A stretch of DNA of 64,000 nt from Mesorhizobium sp. M1C.F.Ca.ET.210.01.1.1 (GCF_004791585.1 NZ_SRUU01000015.1:1-64000), one strand, 5' to 3'. Counted from the stretch's first letter, positions 33,711 to 42,603 are shown. Numbers and translations are program-made. The notes: a model not told the origin generated them from the letters alone.

Positions 33711-34129
33711 GACAACTTCTTCTGCAGGAAGATGCGGTTGCGGCCGACCGGGAAGTCGGCAAGCGTGCCGAACGGCTGGTAGCCCTGGCGCTGATAGACC
33801 TTGGCGGCGGTTGGATTGAAGGTGTCGATCCAGGCGGCCTGGCAGCCGCGCGCCAGCGCCTCCCGTTCGGCGGCCTCCAGCATGCCGGCGGCGATGCGCC
33901 GGCCGCGCAGCTTTTCGTCGACCCAGAGCCATTGCACGTAGAGCCAGCCCCAGGCGGTGTAGCCCGATATGCCGGCGACGATCGCGCCGGCGTCGTCGCG
34001 AACGAAGACGGCCAGCGTCTTGCGGCCCGATACGCCGACATCGCCGTCATTGAAAGCGGTAAGGCTCTCGCCGACGAAGGCAAGGTCCCGCGGCAAGGGC
34101 TCGGCGGTGATTTCAAGGGTCGTCTTCAT
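33707..34129 (-). CDS. GNAT family N-acetyltransferase
   Basis: A 140-residue acetyl-CoA-dependent acetyltransferase. The acetyl-CoA-binding segment is VDEKLRGRRIAAGMLEAAEREALARG (about 70-95; RGRRIAAGM is the Q/RxxGxG/A motif), then IDTFNPTAAKVYQRQGY, typical of the family. The acceptor is unknown. Its stop overlaps the anmK stop by 4 bases (both use the CTAG at 33707-33710). Confidence 0.9.
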   Translation of the reverse strand: MKTTLEITAEPLPRDLAFVGESLTAFNDGDVGVSGRKTLAVFVRDDAGAIVAGISGYTAWGWLYVQWLWVDEKLRGRRIAAGMLEAAEREALARGCQAAWIDTFNPTAAKVYQRQGYQPFGTLADFPVGRNRIFLQKKLS

Positions 34130-34283
34130 CGCGCTTCCGATCCGGCCGATTCACCCCCAAGGCATATCGAAGGATCCAAGGCATCGGCAAGCCAAGCTCG
34201 GTTTCAGAAAAAAATTCTCACGCCACGTATCCCGGAGCGCATCTCGAACGTCCTAGCAGCACTGGCCCTTCTGCAGGAGAATT

Positions 34284-34519
34284 GTGACGAGGACATTGAT
34301 TGTCGGCAGCCTCGTCTCTCGTTCAACGGCGTGATCAGGCGCCGATGAACTGGGCATCGCCCTTCTTTGTCGGAGACGGCCTGGAGCATTCTTATGCCAC
34401 GGCCGGCGAAGCGGAGTACTTCCTGCTCGGTCGCGTCACCTAATCGGATCAGCGACTATTTTGCATGCCCCTGGCTGCCAAAGGCGGCGCGCACGGTCGT
34501 CGTTGCGGGCCCGAACTGA
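34284..34519 (+). pseudogene. decayed dihydrofolate reductase/RibD C-terminal-type gene
   Basis: Starting at GTG 34284 after CAGGAGA, the sequence reads TRTLIVGSLVS, then in shifted frames FNGVI, APMNWASPFFVGDGLEHSY, EAEYFLLGRVT and, after another shift, ISDYFACPW and a VVVAGPN end. These are the ordered pieces of a DHFR-family (RibD C-terminal domain) protein, with at least three small indels and a missing 3' half. It lies in an otherwise gene-free 402-base gap (34130-34531) just before the MFS gene end. Confidence 0.75.
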
Positions 34520-34531
34520 CTGCGCGGACCG

Positions 34532-35710
34532 TCAGCCCGCCGACCGCCATGCCGCCGCGAAGGCCGCCACCAGCATCAGCAGGGCGGCGATCAACGCGCA
34601 ATTGGCAAAGCCGAGGCTTGAGTAGAGCGGGCCGAAGCCGGCGGTGCCGACAGTGACGGCGAGATAGGTGACCGCGCTGTTCAGGCCCATGATGGTGCCG
34701 CGGCGCGAAGGATCAAGCGCGGTCAGGCGCATGACCAGCACGTTCAGCCCGAAATGGTTGGCCAAGCCCCAGACGGCGATCGTCGCCACCAGCGGACCGA
34801 AGCCGCCGCTCAGCATGGCCATCGCGACGTAGACCGCCGCGACCAGCAGGTAGGCGAAGGGCATGACGCGGCGGGCGCCGAGGCGATCGATGACGCCGTC
34901 GAGCAGCGCGGCCGCGCCGAAGCCGAGGCCATAGGCGACCGCCGCAAGGCCGTTGGCGCTGACCGGCTCGCCGAGACCTTCATGGAGGTGGTCGCCGAGA
35001 TAGCCGTAGACGCCATAAAAGGCAGTCATGAAGGCGCCGCAGGCAATGAGCAGCGGGACGATTCCGGGCACGGCCAGGGCGCCGAGCGGCGAAGGCGCGG
35101 GACCGGTTTTCCTGGCGTCGCGCAGCGAGCTCATCGTGAGGCCGGCGACGGCGGTGCCGGCGAGAAGCGCCACGGCGGCGAAGACGGCGCGCCAATGGAT
35201 GAGATCGGCAAGCACGGCCGACAGCGAGACGCCGGCGACCATGGAGAGCGTCCAGCCGGTCAGCACGACGCCGATCGTGCCGCTTTCGCGGCCGGGCGGC
35301 GCGATCGCCGCCGAACTGGCATAGATCGCCGGCATGGCGACGCCGGCAGCGATGCCGGCAAAGAGCTGGGCCGCCACCAGCGCCGATACCGTCGGCGCGA
35401 GCGCGCTGGCCGCCAGCGCCAGCGCCAGCAAAAGCAAGGCGCCCTGCAGCATGCGGCGCGCGCCGATCCTGTCGATGTAGCGGGCGAGGAAGAGCGCGCT
35501 GGCCGAGGTGCCGAGGCCGAAAGCGGCTGCGGCTGTCATCACCGCCGGCACGCTCGCCCCGAACGATGCCGCGACAGCCGGCGCTATCGGTCCGAGGACC
35601 AGTGAGTTCGAGCCGATGACGGCGATGCAGCCGGTGAGCAGATAGGCCGCCGCCGGGATCGGCGTGCGAGGCGCCGCAGCCAGAATTACTGATTGATCAC
35701 TGTTCGACAT
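34532..35710 (-). CDS. MFS transporter (DHA1-like)
   Basis: A 392-residue inner-membrane transporter with 12 hydrophobic helices. The loop 2-3 motif reads LARYIDRIGARRML (about 76-89) and helix 5 contains GVVLTGWTLSMVAGVSLSAV, as in DHA1 drug or metabolite exporters; the equivalent loop in the second half is DGVIDRLGARRVM. The substrate is unknown. It is divergent from an Lrp/AsnC regulator with only 48 bases between, so an amino acid or related export function under Lrp-type control is plausible. Confidence 0.92.
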   Translation of the reverse strand: MSNSDQSVILAAAPRTPIPAAAYLLTGCIAVIGSNSLVLGPIAPAVAASFGASVPAVMTAAAAFGLGTSASALFLARYIDRIGARRMLQGALLLLALALAASALAPTVSALVAAQLFAGIAAGVAMPAIYASSAAIAPPGRESGTIGVVLTGWTLSMVAGVSLSAVLADLIHWRAVFAAVALLAGTAVAGLTMSSLRDARKTGPAPSPLGALAVPGIVPLLIACGAFMTAFYGVYGYLGDHLHEGLGEPVSANGLAAVAYGLGFGAAALLDGVIDRLGARRVMPFAYLLVAAVYVAMAMLSGGFGPLVATIAVWGLANHFGLNVLVMRLTALDPSRRGTIMGLNSAVTYLAVTVGTAGFGPLYSSLGFANCALIAALLMLVAAFAAAWRSAG

Positions 35711-35758
35711 TTCTCCATAATGGCCGAACTTAATTCAGCAGCAATGGGGAATTTCCAT

Positions 35759-36298
35759 ATGGACGCAGAAACAGATGACGTTCAGCGGAACAGGCAACCT
35801 ACCCGCGACGTCGACCCGATCGACCGAAAAATATTAGGCATTCTCGTCGACGACGCGACCATCAGCTATGCCGAGCTCGGCGATCGGGTCGGCCTGTCGC
35901 CGCCAGCGGTGCATGAGCGGGTCAAGCGGCTCAGGCGCAGCGGTGCCATCCGCTCCACTTCGGCGATCATCGATCCGAAGGCGGTGAAGAAGCCGCTGCT
36001 CGCCTTCGTGCATATCGACACGAGAGGCTGGGGCAAGACGCCGGAACTGATGGCGATTTCCGAATGCCCCGAGGTCGAGGAGATCCATTCGGTCGCCGGC
36101 GACACCTGCATGCTGCTGAAGGTGCGCACCGAGGACACGCGGGCGCTCGAAGGCCTGCTGTCGCGCATCTACGAGACGCCTGGCGTGGTCTCGACGCGCA
36201 GCTATGTGGTGTTGTCGACCTATCTCGAACGTCCGGTGCAGCCCGGCATCACGGCGGAATGGCCGACGCCCCGGCACATGGCAACGCCGGTGTATTAG
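35759..36298 (+). CDS. Lrp/AsnC family transcriptional regulator
   Basis: A 179-residue regulator. The N-terminal helix-turn-helix reads DPIDRKILGILVDDATISYAELGDRVGLSPPAVHERVKRL-type sequence (about 20-60, only in part quoted), and the C-terminal RAM ligand domain has VHIDTRGWGKTPELMAISECPEVEEIHSVAGD-type blocks with VAGDTCMLLKV. It binds an amino acid effector and probably controls the divergent MFS gene and itself. The ATG at 35759 has GGGGAA 7 bases ahead; in-frame ATGs at 35744 and 35720 are alternatives. Confidence 0.9.
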   Translation: MDAETDDVQRNRQPTRDVDPIDRKILGILVDDATISYAELGDRVGLSPPAVHERVKRLRRSGAIRSTSAIIDPKAVKKPLLAFVHIDTRGWGKTPELMAISECPEVEEIHSVAGDTCMLLKVRTEDTRALEGLLSRIYETPGVVSTRSYVVLSTYLERPVQPGITAEWPTPRHMATPVY

Positions 36299-36378
36299 AC
36301 CACATCAGGCGACCAGACGCATCGAGGCCAATGGCGCCTCCGCGGTCGATCTGTTCAGGCTGGCCGTGGCGGTTCGGT

Positions 36379-36693
36379 TCAGACTTCCTTGTGGTCGAAA
36401 AGGAACATTTGAACGCCCGAGTGATCAGGTGCGTAAATTCGGCGATCCGCCCCGGCCGCCCGTCCCTGCGGGCCTGCGAACGCCTTTTCGATGGCTGCAA
36501 GGTCGTCGAAATACAGCGTTCCGATCCGATGGATGCTGGCGGTCCCGACCGGCATTGCGATGGGACCGTGGCTGACCTCGTATTTCCTGAGACCTGGAAT
36601 CTTCTTGGCGAGAGGCACGTGGATTTCGAAGTAATGTCGGTCAAATGCCTCGACGTCCTTCGGTGTCGGGTAGATAACGACCATCCGGGCCAT
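36379..36693 (-). CDS. EthD family protein
   Basis: A 104-residue ferredoxin-like small protein. MARMVVIYPTPKDVEAFDRHYFEIHVPLAKKIPGL is typical of the EthD/dimeric alpha-beta barrel group (YP-x-P-D-F-Y-H-P-L-A spacing). EthD is needed for fuel-ether degradation in Gordonia/Rhodococcus, but most relatives are of unknown role. The ATG at 36693 follows AAGGAGC. It is an isolated minus-strand gene between the Lrp gene and the tagatose-like operon. Confidence 0.85.
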   Translation of the reverse strand: MARMVVIYPTPKDVEAFDRHYFEIHVPLAKKIPGLRKYEVSHGPIAMPVGTASIHRIGTLYFDDLAAIEKAFAGPQGRAAGADRRIYAPDHSGVQMFLFDHKEV

Positions 36694-36832
36694 TGTGGTG
36701 CTCCTTCTGCTTCGGACACAGCAAGGACGACCCGAAGAATCGAAACGGAACGCCACGCAGAAGATTTTTTGAAGATCCTGAAGGCGTGTGCTTTGCCGAC
36801 CGCTGCAGCGCAGCCAGTCCGATCGACCCGTC

Positions 36833-38119
36833 TTACGAGTTGGTGGCGCTGCGGTAGATGTCGAGGACGCGCGTGACGCTGCCGATCAGAAGCTCATGCG
36901 CGGTCGGCTTGATCCGGCCGGCGCCGACCTCGGCATCGAGATGCCCAAGATACTGGCTGATCAATGGGCGGGGAATTTCCGTTTCGCCAAGCGCCGCCAG
37001 CAGCGCTTCTGTCGCGCGCCGCGCCTCGGGCGACGGCCAGTAGTAGCGGATGCGGTCGCTGAACGAAAAATGCCGCTGCAGGCGCTGCTCGCCGGGCGTG
37101 CCGGGATAGTATTTCTGCCAGTTGCCGGGCGAGGCCAGCATGACGCGCTCCATGGCCGCCGGCAGGCTTTCGCGCGATGGATCGGGTGCCAGCTGGTCGG
37201 CGATGGAACCCAAGCCGTAGAGCGCCTCGCGCAAGGCGAAGGTGAGCCAGGGGCCGACCTTCAGGATGGCAAAGCCGTCGCGCACCAGCGCGGCCAACGC
37301 TTCGGCCGGCTGATAGTCGGTCGAATGCGCCTCGAAGACGAATTGCGGCATGCTTCCCAGCGACGCCACCAGCCTGGTCGCCTTTTCCGGCGCGTAGGCG
37401 ATAATGTCGGCATTGCCGAATTCGACACCGGGCTGGACGACGACGCCGACAGCCCGGGCGAAGGCGGCATCGAGGCCGAGGCGAAAGAAGGCCTGGCGGT
37501 GGACTTCGACGGTGCGCAGCGCATCGGCGGGCTCGGTCACATGCACATGATCGAGCGCTTCCAGCGCGCCTCCGGGAACCGGCACTTCGGTGCCGATGAT
37601 ATAGACGGGCTTTTTGCCGACCGTGCGCGCGACCGCCGCCTCGGCGATCGCCGCAAGCTCGGCCGCGCGCGCGGCGATTGTTTCGTCGGGCAGCGCCACC
37701 GGATCGCCGGCGCAGGCCATGCTGGTGTCGAGATGCAGCTTGGTGAAGCCGGCGCAGGCATAGGCATCGATCATCGCCGCCGCCCTTTGCATCGCCTCGG
37801 CGGCGGGAAGATGCTTCCATGGATTCGGGCCGAGATGGTCGCCGCCAAGGATCAGCCGGTCCAGCGGAAAGCCGGCCTTGCCGGCGTGCCTCTCGACAAA
37901 GCTTCGGAAATCGGCCGGCGTCATGCCGGTATAGCCGCCCTCATGGTTGACCTGGTTGCAGGTCGCCTCGATCAGCACATCCGCACCCTGCGCCACGCCG
38001 TGGCGAAGCGTCGCTTCGATCACCAGCGGATGCGCCGAACAGATCGAGGCGATGCCGCCCTTGCCGTCCGCCGCGCGCCGTGTGGCGATGCCGGCAAATC
38101 TTGCCGTGGCGTCGGTCAT
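36833..38119 (-). CDS. GatZ/KbaZ family protein, probable D-tagatose 6-phosphate 4-epimerase
   Basis: A 428-residue protein of the GatZ/KbaZ family (PF08013): ICSAHPLVIEATLRHG, EATCNQVNHEGGYTGMTP, LGGDHLGPNPW, HLDTSM and FEAHSTDYQ. In enterobacteria this is the non-catalytic partner of the GatY aldolase, but no GatY is encoded near. In Agrobacterium a PF08013 protein converts D-tagatose 6-phosphate to fructose 6-phosphate and works after a PfkB tagatose kinase, exactly the pair seen here. The gene overlaps the kinase gene by 4 bases (ATGA). Function is inferred from that precedent. Confidence 0.88.
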   Translation of the reverse strand: MTDATARFAGIATRRAADGKGGIASICSAHPLVIEATLRHGVAQGADVLIEATCNQVNHEGGYTGMTPADFRSFVERHAGKAGFPLDRLILGGDHLGPNPWKHLPAAEAMQRAAAMIDAYACAGFTKLHLDTSMACAGDPVALPDETIAARAAELAAIAEAAVARTVGKKPVYIIGTEVPVPGGALEALDHVHVTEPADALRTVEVHRQAFFRLGLDAAFARAVGVVVQPGVEFGNADIIAYAPEKATRLVASLGSMPQFVFEAHSTDYQPAEALAALVRDGFAILKVGPWLTFALREALYGLGSIADQLAPDPSRESLPAAMERVMLASPGNWQKYYPGTPGEQRLQRHFSFSDRIRYYWPSPEARRATEALLAALGETEIPRPLISQYLGHLDAEVGAGRIKPTAHELLIGSVTRVLDIYRSATNS

Positions 38120-39063
38120 GCGAGCGTCCTCGCCTTGGCGATAAACGCCTCGACATCGGCGAGTGGGTGAATGCCTTCCATCGGCCCCTTGCGGGTGACG
38201 GCGAGCGCGCCGCAGGCGTTGGCGATGCGCAGCGCGTCGATGGGTGCGGCGCCGCGGAGCCAGAAGGAGACGAAGGCGGCACCGAAGCAGTCGCCGGCGC
38301 CGGTCGGGTCGACTTCCTCGACGGCAAAACCCGGCATGGCGACCGAGCCCTGCCGGTCGTGATAGACGGCGCCTTCCGCGCCCTTCTTCAAGACGATGCA
38401 GGAGATGCCTCTTGCAAGGAGCTCGCCGACCGCGCCCTGTTCGTCGCCCGCCGAGGAGAACAGGAACAGCTCGTTGCCGCTCGGCAGGAAGACATCGGTC
38501 TGCGTGAGCACCCGGTCGAGCGCCTGGCGCATTCCGGAAGCCTGCATGATCTCGCGACGGATGTTGGGGTCGAAGGACACGGTTCCGCCCTTGGCCTTCA
38601 CGGCCGCGATCGCGCCAAGAGCGACCTCGGTGGCGCGGTCGGAAAACAGCGACGAGCCCATGACATGAACGTGGTCGGCACCGGCCAAGAGCCGCTTGGC
38701 CGCATCATTCATCTCCAATAGGCCGGCGGCGCTGTTGCGGATGTTGAAGACGAAATGCCTGGACGCATCTGGCCGATAGGTGACGAAGGCGGTGCCGGTG
38801 GCATGGCCCTCATGGACCGCGATTGCTGAAACGTCGGCGCCGAGCGCGCGCAACCGGTCGATGTTCAGCTGACCGAAATCGTCCTTGCCGACGGCGCCGA
38901 TAAGACCCGCCGGCTGGCCGAGCGCCGCGGCCTGGCCAATGAAGATCGCCGGGGCGCCGGATGGAAAGGGTCCGACCAACGGTCCGGGTTCGAGAAAGCT
39001 CTGACCGATCCGTTCGGCCATGATCTCGACGAGGATCTCGCCGGCTGAGACCAGCTTCTTCAT
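38116..39063 (-). CDS. PfkB family sugar kinase, probable D-tagatose kinase
   Basis: A 315-residue ribokinase-fold enzyme. GEILVEIMAER near the N terminus, GGNA-type region replaced by PSGAPAIFIGQAAALG, VSFDPNIR and the C-terminal anion-hole signature VDPTGAGDCFGAAF with the catalytic Asp. Paired and overlapping with a GatZ-type gene, it most likely makes D-tagatose 6-phosphate for epimerisation to fructose 6-phosphate. The ATG at 39063 follows GGGAGGG. It is divergent from a LacI gene; a TTGACG-17-TATTCA promoter lies 65-93 bases upstream. Confidence 0.88.
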   Translation of the reverse strand: MKKLVSAGEILVEIMAERIGQSFLEPGPLVGPFPSGAPAIFIGQAAALGQPAGLIGAVGKDDFGQLNIDRLRALGADVSAIAVHEGHATGTAFVTYRPDASRHFVFNIRNSAAGLLEMNDAAKRLLAGADHVHVMGSSLFSDRATEVALGAIAAVKAKGGTVSFDPNIRREIMQASGMRQALDRVLTQTDVFLPSGNELFLFSSAGDEQGAVGELLARGISCIVLKKGAEGAVYHDRQGSVAMPGFAVEEVDPTGAGDCFGAAFVSFWLRGAAPIDALRIANACGALAVTRKGPMEGIHPLADVEAFIAKARTLA

Positions 39064-39127
39064 CACGCCCTCCCGGCATTCGTCTGTGGAGTCGGCCCTG
39101 CGGCAGGCACCATAGATAGCGAAAAAT

Positions 39128-39156
39128 TGAATACGGCGCCGGCTTTTCCGCGTCAA
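39128..39156 (-). promoter_or_regulatory. sigma-70-like promoter of the kinase/GatZ operon
   Basis: On the minus strand, TTGACG (39156-39151) and TATTCA (39133-39128) are separated by exactly 17 bases. The -35 box lies inside the left arm of the palindrome at 39149-39172, so a protein bound there would block it. Confidence 0.65.
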
Positions 39157-39172
39157 TTAATAAATTGACGCG
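39149..39172. promoter_or_regulatory. perfect 24-bp palindrome between kinase and LacI genes
   Basis: Two perfect 10-bp arms, CGCGTCAATT and AATTGACGCG, flank the 4-base spacer AATA. Both arms carry TTGACGCG. The same TTGACGC core occurs upstream of the aldolase operon (42531) and the ribose-type ABC operon (54332), though there facing inward. It is the likely operator for the LacI regulator encoded at 39310; the regulator assignment is inference. Confidence 0.75.
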
Positions 39173-39309
39173 TGGAATAATTTTGCAGATCGCGTTGAAA
39201 CTTGCAAAGTTGTCTGTAAAGTTTCAACTTGCAGTCGCGCGCCGGCGCACCGTATTTAAAGCACCGGGGCGGCGCATGGGAGCAAGGGTTCCATGCCGCG
39301 AGGGTTTGA

Positions 39310-40332
39310 ATGCCGATGACACACAAGACGATGGAGGATTTCGCCCGTTCCTGTGGCGTCTCCAGGCCAACGCTGTCGAAATATTTTGACGATCCGACCA
39401 GTGTCAAACCGGCGACCCGAAAGCGCATCGAAGATGCGCTGCGCTCGTCCGACTATCAGCCGAATCTGTTCGCCCGCAATCTCAACCGCAAGCGCACACG
39501 CAGCATCGGCATCGTCGTGCCGACCGTGACCGATCCGTTCTATTCGGAGATGGTGAGCCGCATCGAGCTGCGGCTGCGCGACGAAGGCTACTGGCCGATC
39601 GTCATCTCCTCGCACGGCTCAACCGAGCTCGAGGCCGAGGCGACGCGCACCATCCTGTCCTTGAAGGTTTCCGGCGCGCTGATCGCGCCGCTCGGCCAGC
39701 GCTCGGACCACCGGGCGCTGGAGAAGCTGACGCAGGCCATACCGATCGTCTATTTCGACACCTATCTCGAGGGCGGCACGCCTTTCGTCGGCAACAACAA
39801 TAGCCAGAGCATCTCGACGATCGTCGACTATCTCTGCAGGTCCGGCGAACCCCCGGTCTATTTCGATATCCCGCATGTCAACCACAACTCTCCGGAGCGG
39901 CTGGACAGCTATGTCGGCTCGATGAAGCAGCTTGGACTTGAGCCGCTCGTCATCGGCAACACCGAAAGCTACACCTGGGACTTCGAGCGTATCGGCTACG
40001 AGCAGATGGAGAAGATGCTGGGCAATGGCGGCCTGCCGGGCAAGACGATCCTGTGCAACAACGACCGCCTCGCCTTCGGCGTGATGGCGGCAGCCTACTC
40101 GCACGGCCTCAAGGTGGGCCGCAAGGCGGATTGCGACCTGCGCGTCGCCGCGCATGATGACCACCCGCTCAGCCGCTACACCTGCCCGGCGCTCACCACC
40201 ATGGCGCAGGATTTCGCAGTGATGGCCGGATGCAGCGTCGAGACGCTGCTGGCGCTCCTCGACGAGGACGCCACAGCCGTCGCGCCGAAGGTCAAGCTCG
40301 ACGCGACGCTGGTGATGCGTCAGTCGGCCTGA
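39310..40332 (+). CDS. LacI family transcriptional regulator of the carbohydrate island
   Basis: A 340-residue repressor. HTH and hinge: TMEDFARSCGVSRPTLSKYFDDP, RKRIEDALRSSDYQPNLFARNL (about 7-57). Effector domain starts SIGIVVPTVTDPFYSEMVSRIE with a sugar-phosphate or sugar pocket unknown. The stop overlaps the convergent hydrolase gene by 13 bases. It is divergent from the kinase/GatZ operon, with a perfect palindrome between, and related TTGACGC motifs precede two neighbouring operons, so it is the natural candidate to control the island. Confidence 0.92.
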   Translation: MPMTHKTMEDFARSCGVSRPTLSKYFDDPTSVKPATRKRIEDALRSSDYQPNLFARNLNRKRTRSIGIVVPTVTDPFYSEMVSRIELRLRDEGYWPIVISSHGSTELEAEATRTILSLKVSGALIAPLGQRSDHRALEKLTQAIPIVYFDTYLEGGTPFVGNNNSQSISTIVDYLCRSGEPPVYFDIPHVNHNSPERLDSYVGSMKQLGLEPLVIGNTESYTWDFERIGYEQMEKMLGNGGLPGKTILCNNDRLAFGVMAAAYSHGLKVGRKADCDLRVAAHDDHPLSRYTCPALTTMAQDFAVMAGCSVETLLALLDEDATAVAPKVKLDATLVMRQSA

Positions 40333-41279
40333 GACCTGTCGAACTCCCGCCACGCGGCCACCGCCGCCTCGACCGCCTGCCGCGATGCAGGGCCGTGGCG
40401 CCCCATCGAGACGAAACCGTGGATCTGCCCCGGCCAGCGTTTCACCACGACCGGCACGCCGTCCGCCTTGAGCTGCCTCGCATAGGCTTCGCCCTCGTCG
40501 GCCAGGATGTCGTGGCCGGCGATGGCGACGAAGGCGGGCGGCGCCCCGGCAAGGCTTGCGGCCTTGAGCGGCGAGACGCGCCAGTCGTCGATGTCGGCGG
40601 CGTCGACGATATAGTGGTCGCGAAACCAGGCCATGGTCGACGCGGTCAGACCAAAACCCTCGCCGAAGCGGCGATAGCTGTCGGCCGTCTGCGTGGCGTC
40701 CGTGTTCGGGTAAAGCAGGAGCTGTGCCGTCAACGGGCTTTTGTCCCCTCGCGACAGCAGGCTGAGCACAGTGGCTAGGTTGCCGCCGGCGCTGTCGCCG
40801 CCAACCGCGATTCGCCTGGCGTCGATGCCGAGATCATGAGCAGTCTCGCGCATGAAAGAGAGCACGGCGCGGCAATCCTCGATCGCCGCCGGAAACTTGT
40901 GCTCCGGCGCCAGCCGGTAGTCGGGCGAGACGACGATGCAGGAGGCGATGTTGGCGAACCAGCGGCAGATCTCGTCATGCGAGTCGAGATTGCCGATCAC
41001 CCAGCCGCCGCCATGCAGGTAAAGCAGCGCCGGAGAGTCGGCCGCAGGCGCGCCCTGCCCGCGATAGAGGCGGAGCATCAGCGGTCCGCCAGGTCCGGCG
41101 ATGGTCCGTTCGCCGACCGCGGCGACCGGCTCGCGCTCGCCCTGCAGATGGGGAAAGCTCTGTTCATAGGCTCGCCGGGCCTCGTCCGGCGGGCCGGTCT
41201 CAAACGGCGGTTCGCCGGCCTGCCGGCCAAGATCGAGAACCTTTCGGGCCTGTGGGTCGAGCGATGATGTCAGCGCCAT
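40320..41279 (-). CDS. alpha/beta hydrolase, hormone-sensitive-lipase family
   Basis: A 319-residue esterase. Oxyanion motif HGGGW (89-93), nucleophile Ser 163 in GDSAGG, catalytic Asp in GHDILADEGE and His in GQIHGF near the end. The family cleaves acyl esters of small alcohols, sometimes acetylated sugars. The gene follows a Gfo/Idh-type dehydrogenase by 9 bases and so belongs to that minus-strand operon; deacylation of an imported glycoside is a possible role. Its 3' end overlaps the convergent LacI gene. Confidence 0.9.
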   Translation of the reverse strand: MALTSSLDPQARKVLDLGRQAGEPPFETGPPDEARRAYEQSFPHLQGEREPVAAVGERTIAGPGGPLMLRLYRGQGAPAADSPALLYLHGGGWVIGNLDSHDEICRWFANIASCIVVSPDYRLAPEHKFPAAIEDCRAVLSFMRETAHDLGIDARRIAVGGDSAGGNLATVLSLLSRGDKSPLTAQLLLYPNTDATQTADSYRRFGEGFGLTASTMAWFRDHYIVDAADIDDWRVSPLKAASLAGAPPAFVAIAGHDILADEGEAYARQLKADGVPVVVKRWPGQIHGFVSMGRHGPASRQAVEAAVAAWREFDRSQAD

Positions 41280-41288
41280 GGGTCCGCC

Positions 41289-42437
41289 TCAGGCAAGCAG
41301 GCTTGCCGCCTCGTCCTCGCCGAGCAGCGACGGCTGGTCGACGGTGCCGACGACCGCGACGGAGTTGCGGCTCTCGCCCGAAGCGAGGATCGCCTCCATG
41401 ATCTCCAGCACATGCAACGCCAGTTCGCCCGACGCGCGCGGTCTCCTGCCCTCCGACAGCGAACGCGCCAGGTCGGCAACGCCGAGCATGCGGTAGTTGG
41501 CGCGATCCGGCGCCGCATAGGGCCAGTTGCGCGCGCCATAGAGCTCATTCTCGCTGGCAAAATCCTTCCAGTCGGCGCCGCGCTCGGAGAGCGAGACGGT
41601 GCCGCCGAAGGTGTCGGGGTCGGGCAGCCTGAGCGAGCCTTCCGTGCCGTGCAGTTCGATCGGATGGTTGGAGTGCTTGAACACATCCCACGAGGCGCCG
41701 AAGGTGACGGTGGCGCCGGAGCGGAATTCCAAGAGCGAGAGGATGTTGGTCGGCGTGCCGACCCTGAAGGTGGTGTTCTTGTGGGGACCGTCGGCGGTGA
41801 TCAGGCGCTCCTCCTGGCCGCGCGTCGCCATAGCCATGACGCGGGCGACCGGACCGAGCAGGTTGACGAGCATGGTCAGATAATAAGGCCCCATGTCGAA
41901 GACAGGACCGCCGCCCGGCTGGTAGTAGAATTGCGGGTTCGGGTGCCAGTGCTCCATGCCGCGCCCCATCATGAAGGCGGTGCCGGTCACGGCGCGGCCG
42001 ATCGCGCCCTCGTCCATCAGCCGGCGCGCCCGGCGCCCTGCGGCGCCGAGGAAGGTGTCGGGCGCCGAGCCGAGCAGCAGCCCGCGCCTGGCCGCCTCGG
42101 CGGCCAGCCTGCGGCCGTCGCTGGCCGAAGTCGCCAGAGGCTTTTCGGTGAAGACATGTTTTCCGGCCGAGAGCGCCGAAAACGAGATGTCGAAATGCGC
42201 CGAAGGAATTGTGAGGTTGAGGACGAGATCGACCTCCGGGTCGGCCAGCAGCGCGTCGACGCCGAGCGCGCGGATGCCGTATTCCTTGGCGCGCAAGGCC
42301 GCCATGTCGGCGGAGATGTCGGCGCAGGCGCGCAATTCAACGCCTGTGAAAAGCGCTGTGTTGCGCAGGTAGGTCATCGAGATGTTGCCGCATCCGATGA
42401 CGCCTATGCCGAGCGTTTCCCCTGATTTTGCTTGCAT
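41289..42437 (-). CDS. Gfo/Idh/MocA family oxidoreductase (1)
   Basis: A 382-residue NAD(P)-dependent dehydrogenase. Rossmann start GIGVIGCGNISMTYLRN (about 10-26), then HVFTEKPLATSASDGRRL, the EKP motif of the family near residue 100, and MGPYYLTMLVNLLGPV in the C-terminal beta domain. The family oxidises sugar or inositol hydroxyls, often at C3. The ATG at 42437 follows GGGAGGC; ten extra in-frame codons upstream are unlikely. It is divergent from the aldolase/PfkB operon across a region with a TTGACGC motif, so it is probably co-regulated with it. Confidence 0.92.
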   Translation of the reverse strand: MQAKSGETLGIGVIGCGNISMTYLRNTALFTGVELRACADISADMAALRAKEYGIRALGVDALLADPEVDLVLNLTIPSAHFDISFSALSAGKHVFTEKPLATSASDGRRLAAEAARRGLLLGSAPDTFLGAAGRRARRLMDEGAIGRAVTGTAFMMGRGMEHWHPNPQFYYQPGGGPVFDMGPYYLTMLVNLLGPVARVMAMATRGQEERLITADGPHKNTTFRVGTPTNILSLLEFRSGATVTFGASWDVFKHSNHPIELHGTEGSLRLPDPDTFGGTVSLSERGADWKDFASENELYGARNWPYAAPDRANYRMLGVADLARSLSEGRRPRASGELALHVLEIMEAILASGESRNSVAVVGTVDQPSLLGEDEAASLLA

Positions 42438-42519
42438 ATTCGATTCAGCCTCCCAATGCGGCAGCATGCCGGGCGCTCGCCGCGAGGGCGACGAGCGATT
42501 TTCGTGACTCGCTATACAG

Positions 42520-42568
42520 CATTTTAAATCTTGACGCGCGTAAAATTTTTATAGAGCATGTGAAAACG
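42520..42568. promoter_or_regulatory. island control block A (TTGACGCGCGTAAA, shared 49-bp segment)
   Basis: The 49 bases 42520-42568 align without gaps to 54321-54369 with 40 identities. The centre is TTGACGC (42531-42537) and an imperfect inward partner GCGTAAA. An AT-rich TATAGA lies at 42550-42555 but only 13 bases from TTGACG, so these two are not a normal promoter pair. It lies between the divergent dehydrogenase and aldolase genes. Confidence 0.7.
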
Positions 42569-42603
42569 GGCCTCGAAAACAAACGATTGGGAATTTTGCA
42601 CTC

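Noticed and set aside
42531..42555. TTGACG and TATAGA as a sigma-70 promoter (same at 54332-54356)
   Set aside because: Spacing is 13 bases in both copies, too short for a normal -35/-10 pair, so only a control block is claimed.
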